Shown: positions 5,962 through 6,919 of the stretch, in pieces
Layout of the letters: every line of letters begins with the position of its first letter
Numbering within the stretch: position 1 is the first letter of the stretch
NCBI GenBank assembly: GCA_031282125.1
Contig: JAITEH010000110.1
Span: 1 to 6,919, forward strand
Reading direction: 5' to 3'
DNA: 6,919 bases
Source of the DNA: Campylobacteraceae bacterium
GTDB taxonomy: Bacteria > Campylobacterota > Campylobacteria > Campylobacterales > Campylobacteraceae
Made by a program: the position numbers and the translations under genes
Notes under the pieces: model-generated
Told to the model about the DNA's origin: nothing
What the model saw: the letters and a program-made list of their open reading frames with translations, nothing else
Database searches by the model: none

Positions 5962-6024
5962 CCTCATTCTCTCACGGTATGCGCTTCTTTCAGAAGCTTG
6001 TCGTTCGGTCGCGGGAATGACGGA
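5962..6024 (+). repeat. Family C hairpin repeat, copy C2
   Basis: A leader CCTCATTCTCTCACG (5962-5976) precedes GTATGCGC, a perfect hairpin GCTTCT, TTC, AGAAGC (5983-5997), and a second stem GTCGTTC (6000-6006) with GAATGAC (6015-6021) containing one G-T pair. This is the most complete copy of the family. Confidence 0.7.
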
Positions 6025-6030
6025 GAAGAT

Positions 6031-6055
6031 GGATTCCCGCCTACGCGGGAATGAC
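6031..6055 (+). repeat. Family B (dRS3-like) palindrome, copy B5
   Basis: ATTCCCGC (6033-6040) and GCGGGAAT (6045-6052), loop CTAC, with GG before and GACGGA after. It lies nine bases from the C2 GAATGAC end, almost abutting it. Confidence 0.85.
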
Positions 6056-6065
6056 GGAATTGGGA

Positions 6066-6114
6066 TATATACTTCATTTGGAAGTTTGTCGTTCAGTCGC
6101 GCGGGAATGACAGA
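6066..6114 (+). repeat. Family C hairpin repeat, copy C3
   Basis: The first hairpin is ACTTC/GAAGT (6071-6085), in which the outer G-C pair of C2 is replaced by A-T. The second stem is GTCGTTC (6088-6094) with GAATGAC (6105-6111), followed by AGA. Two extra bases (GC) lie in the second loop compared with C2. Confidence 0.7.
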
Positions 6115-6160
6115 ACAGAGGAGGGCAATACTCGTTTTTAGGGAATAACAAAAAGGAAAC

Positions 6161-6197
6161 TGTCATTGCGCGCCGATGAAATCGGCATAGCAATCCA
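6161..6197 (-). repeat. Family A palindromic repeat, copy A5
   Basis: Outer arms ATTGC (6165-6169) and GCAAT (6190-6194) enclose a 6-bp inner stem GCCGAT/ATCGGC with loop GAA (6172-6186), the longest inner stem in the family. Flanks are TGTC and CCA. Confidence 0.85.
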
Positions 6198-6234
6198 CCT
6201 CATTATCTCACGAACAATGCGCTATTCATGAGAT
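6198..6234 (+). repeat. Partial family C copy, C4
   Basis: CCTCATTATCTCACG (6198-6212) matches the leader of C2 at 14 of 15 bases, and AATGCGCTATTC follows where C2 has GTATGCGCTTC. The usual second stem is absent; instead ATCTCA (6205-6210) pairs with TGAGAT (6229-6234). It directly follows A5 and may be a truncated copy. Confidence 0.45.
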
Positions 6235-6268
6235 ATATGAGACGATTAATCAATAATCACCGAAATGG

Positions 6269-6919
6269 TTACCCGTTATTTTGCGTGAGAAGAGTATCCA
6301 CATTAAAATCGCAATATTTCTTGTAATATTCTTGCTCCAACTCATAAACAGTGCCTTTTAACTGTGCCGTGTATGTTTCGTACGCATTTATGCGGTTTTG
6401 CGTGTTGAATTGAACGGCTTTGAGTTTCGAGACTATAGTCGGGTCTATAAACACACTCTTTTTTACCTCATCTACGCCGCTTGTAAAGTATCTGTTGCAG
6501 TAATATGCCGCGTCTTCGAGTTCGATATTTTTTCTATAATTTTTAGGGTCTTGAAGGATAATTTGGTACGTTTTTGCATACTGCATGGCAAGTTCCCGCA
6601 CTATCGGATGATACGGTACGGGCGCGCCGTTGCACTCTTTGATGACTGTAGTGTAAAATTCGCCGCTTGACGACTCTACGCTTATATCCTGCTCGATACA
6701 GGGCGTATATGTATCGTAAGTTTGATATATCCATCTCTCCACGTCATCGCGCACGTCGTTGTCATTCGTGTCGATTCCAAGCAGGGTGGAGTCGTTGACG
6801 CGGGCATTGGGCTCGGGCGGCAATTTGTATGTATTGTCGATGAAATTTACCGCAAAACACACGGCGATAAACACAAAAACCAAAAATATAACCACAGAAA
6901 TTACTTTACCGTTTAGATT
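6269..6919 (-). CDS. Membrane-anchored protein of unknown function with an EF-hand-like loop, 5' end outside the window
   Basis: I do not recognise this protein. The frame ends at TAA (6271-6269) and is open to the window edge. A GTG at 6895-6893 could start a 208-residue protein, but eight more in-frame codons (NLNGKVIS) precede it, so the true start is probably outside. Numbered from that GTG, residues 2-19 are strongly hydrophobic (VIFLVFVFIAVCFAVNFI), with a lysine just upstream: a membrane anchor or uncleaved signal with the rest likely periplasmic. GIDTNDNDVRDDVERWI (40-56) is an aspartate/asparagine-rich loop resembling a calcium-binding EF-hand or dockerin-like loop. Cys66, Cys88, Cys133 and Cys195 could form two disulfides. 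The C-terminal half looks helical and rich in Tyr, Lys and Glu. It converges on the FAH-family gene across the repeat island, and no terminator is clear. Confidence 0.75.
   Translation of the reverse strand, partial: NLNGKVISVVIFLVFVFIAVCFAVNFIDNTYKLPPEPNARVNDSTLLGIDTNDNDVRDDVERWIYQTYDTYTPCIEQDISVESSSGEFYTTVIKECNGAPVPYHPIVRELAMQYAKTYQIILQDPKNYRKNIELEDAAYYCNRYFTSGVDEVKKSVFIDPTIVSKLKAVQFNTQNRINAYETYTAQLKGTVYELEQEYYKKYCDFNVDTLLTQNNG

Larger units (their letters stand above)
5049..6268. other. Non-coding island of structured repeats between two convergent genes
   Basis: This 1.2-kb stretch has no credible gene. Every open frame in it runs through the repeats and gives strings such as HCERSEAIQ, SRLRGNDG and LDCFVALRLAMT, which are familiar spurious translations of such palindromes. 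I count five copies of family A, five of family B, three clear copies plus one partial of family C, a degenerate A-like pair, several lone hairpins and one large structured element (5349-5560). Copies occur in both orientations with irregular spacing of about 5 to 80 bases. The stretch 5886-5960 holds only what looks like decayed repeat remnants (GATAGAATGAC near 5934-5944), and 6115-6160 holds nothing I recognise. Confidence 0.85.

Noticed and set aside
5125..6197. CRISPR array
   Set aside because: The repeats are of three kinds, in both orientations, at irregular spacing, and there is no uniform spacer length and no cas gene.
6269..6895. GTG at 6895 as the definite start of the membrane protein
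   Set aside because: The frame stays open to the window edge, no ribosome binding site is visible before the GTG, and the hydrophobic segment begins right at it, so the start is probably further upstream.

Overview
The window looks like the chromosome of a member of the Campylobacterota (Epsilonproteobacteria). The reasons are the moderate G+C content, the AT-rich promoter region and the gene order: pseudouridine synthase and FAH-family protein on one strand, with purB and nrdA diverging from them. From memory, Campylobacter jejuni has the same block (Cj0021c, Cj0022c, Cj0023 purB, Cj0024 nrdA). The large load of dispersed palindromes is unlike compact Campylobacter genomes and suggests a free-living relative. 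Genus and species cannot be read from the sequence.

Layout. Positions 1-2063 (minus) hold the first 687 codons of nrdA, the large subunit of class Ia ribonucleotide reductase; its 3' end lies outside the window. It shares one base (TAATG) with purB, adenylosuccinate lyase (2063-3403, minus). A 113-base AT-rich divergent promoter region (3404-3516) separates this pair from a plus-strand pair: a TTG-started RluA-family pseudouridine synthase (3517-4434) and, overlapping by ATGA, a short FAHD1-like fumarylacetoacetate hydrolase family protein (4431-5048). Positions 6269-6919 (minus) carry most of an unrecognised membrane-anchored protein with an EF-hand-like aspartate loop.

Between the convergent ends of the last two genes (5049-6268) are 1.2 kb with no credible coding sequence. 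This stretch is a dense island of structured repeats, and it is the unusual part of the window. I can separate three short families. A has ATTGC/GCAAT ends around a variable inner hairpin. B is ATTCCC, eight bases, GGGAAT, the form of neisserial dRS3. C is a hairpin followed by a GTCGTTC/GAATGAC stem. All share the right flank AATGAC(A/G)GA, and A and B also share the left flank GGATT. In A and C the stems differ between copies but stay paired, which indicates selection on, or templating of, the folded form. Embedded in the island is a longer element (5349-5560): one extended nested stem of about 148 bases, then a 9-bp hairpin and a 24-bp perfect palindrome.

How the genes work together. purB (AMP and IMP synthesis) and nrdA (dNTP supply) form a nucleotide-metabolism pair, translationally coupled. 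The plus-strand pair combines RNA modification with a small metal-dependent carbon-metabolism enzyme, with no obvious functional link. The repeat island lies at the 3' ends of two converging genes, where it could affect transcript ends, but it may also simply be an accumulation site for small mobile palindromes.
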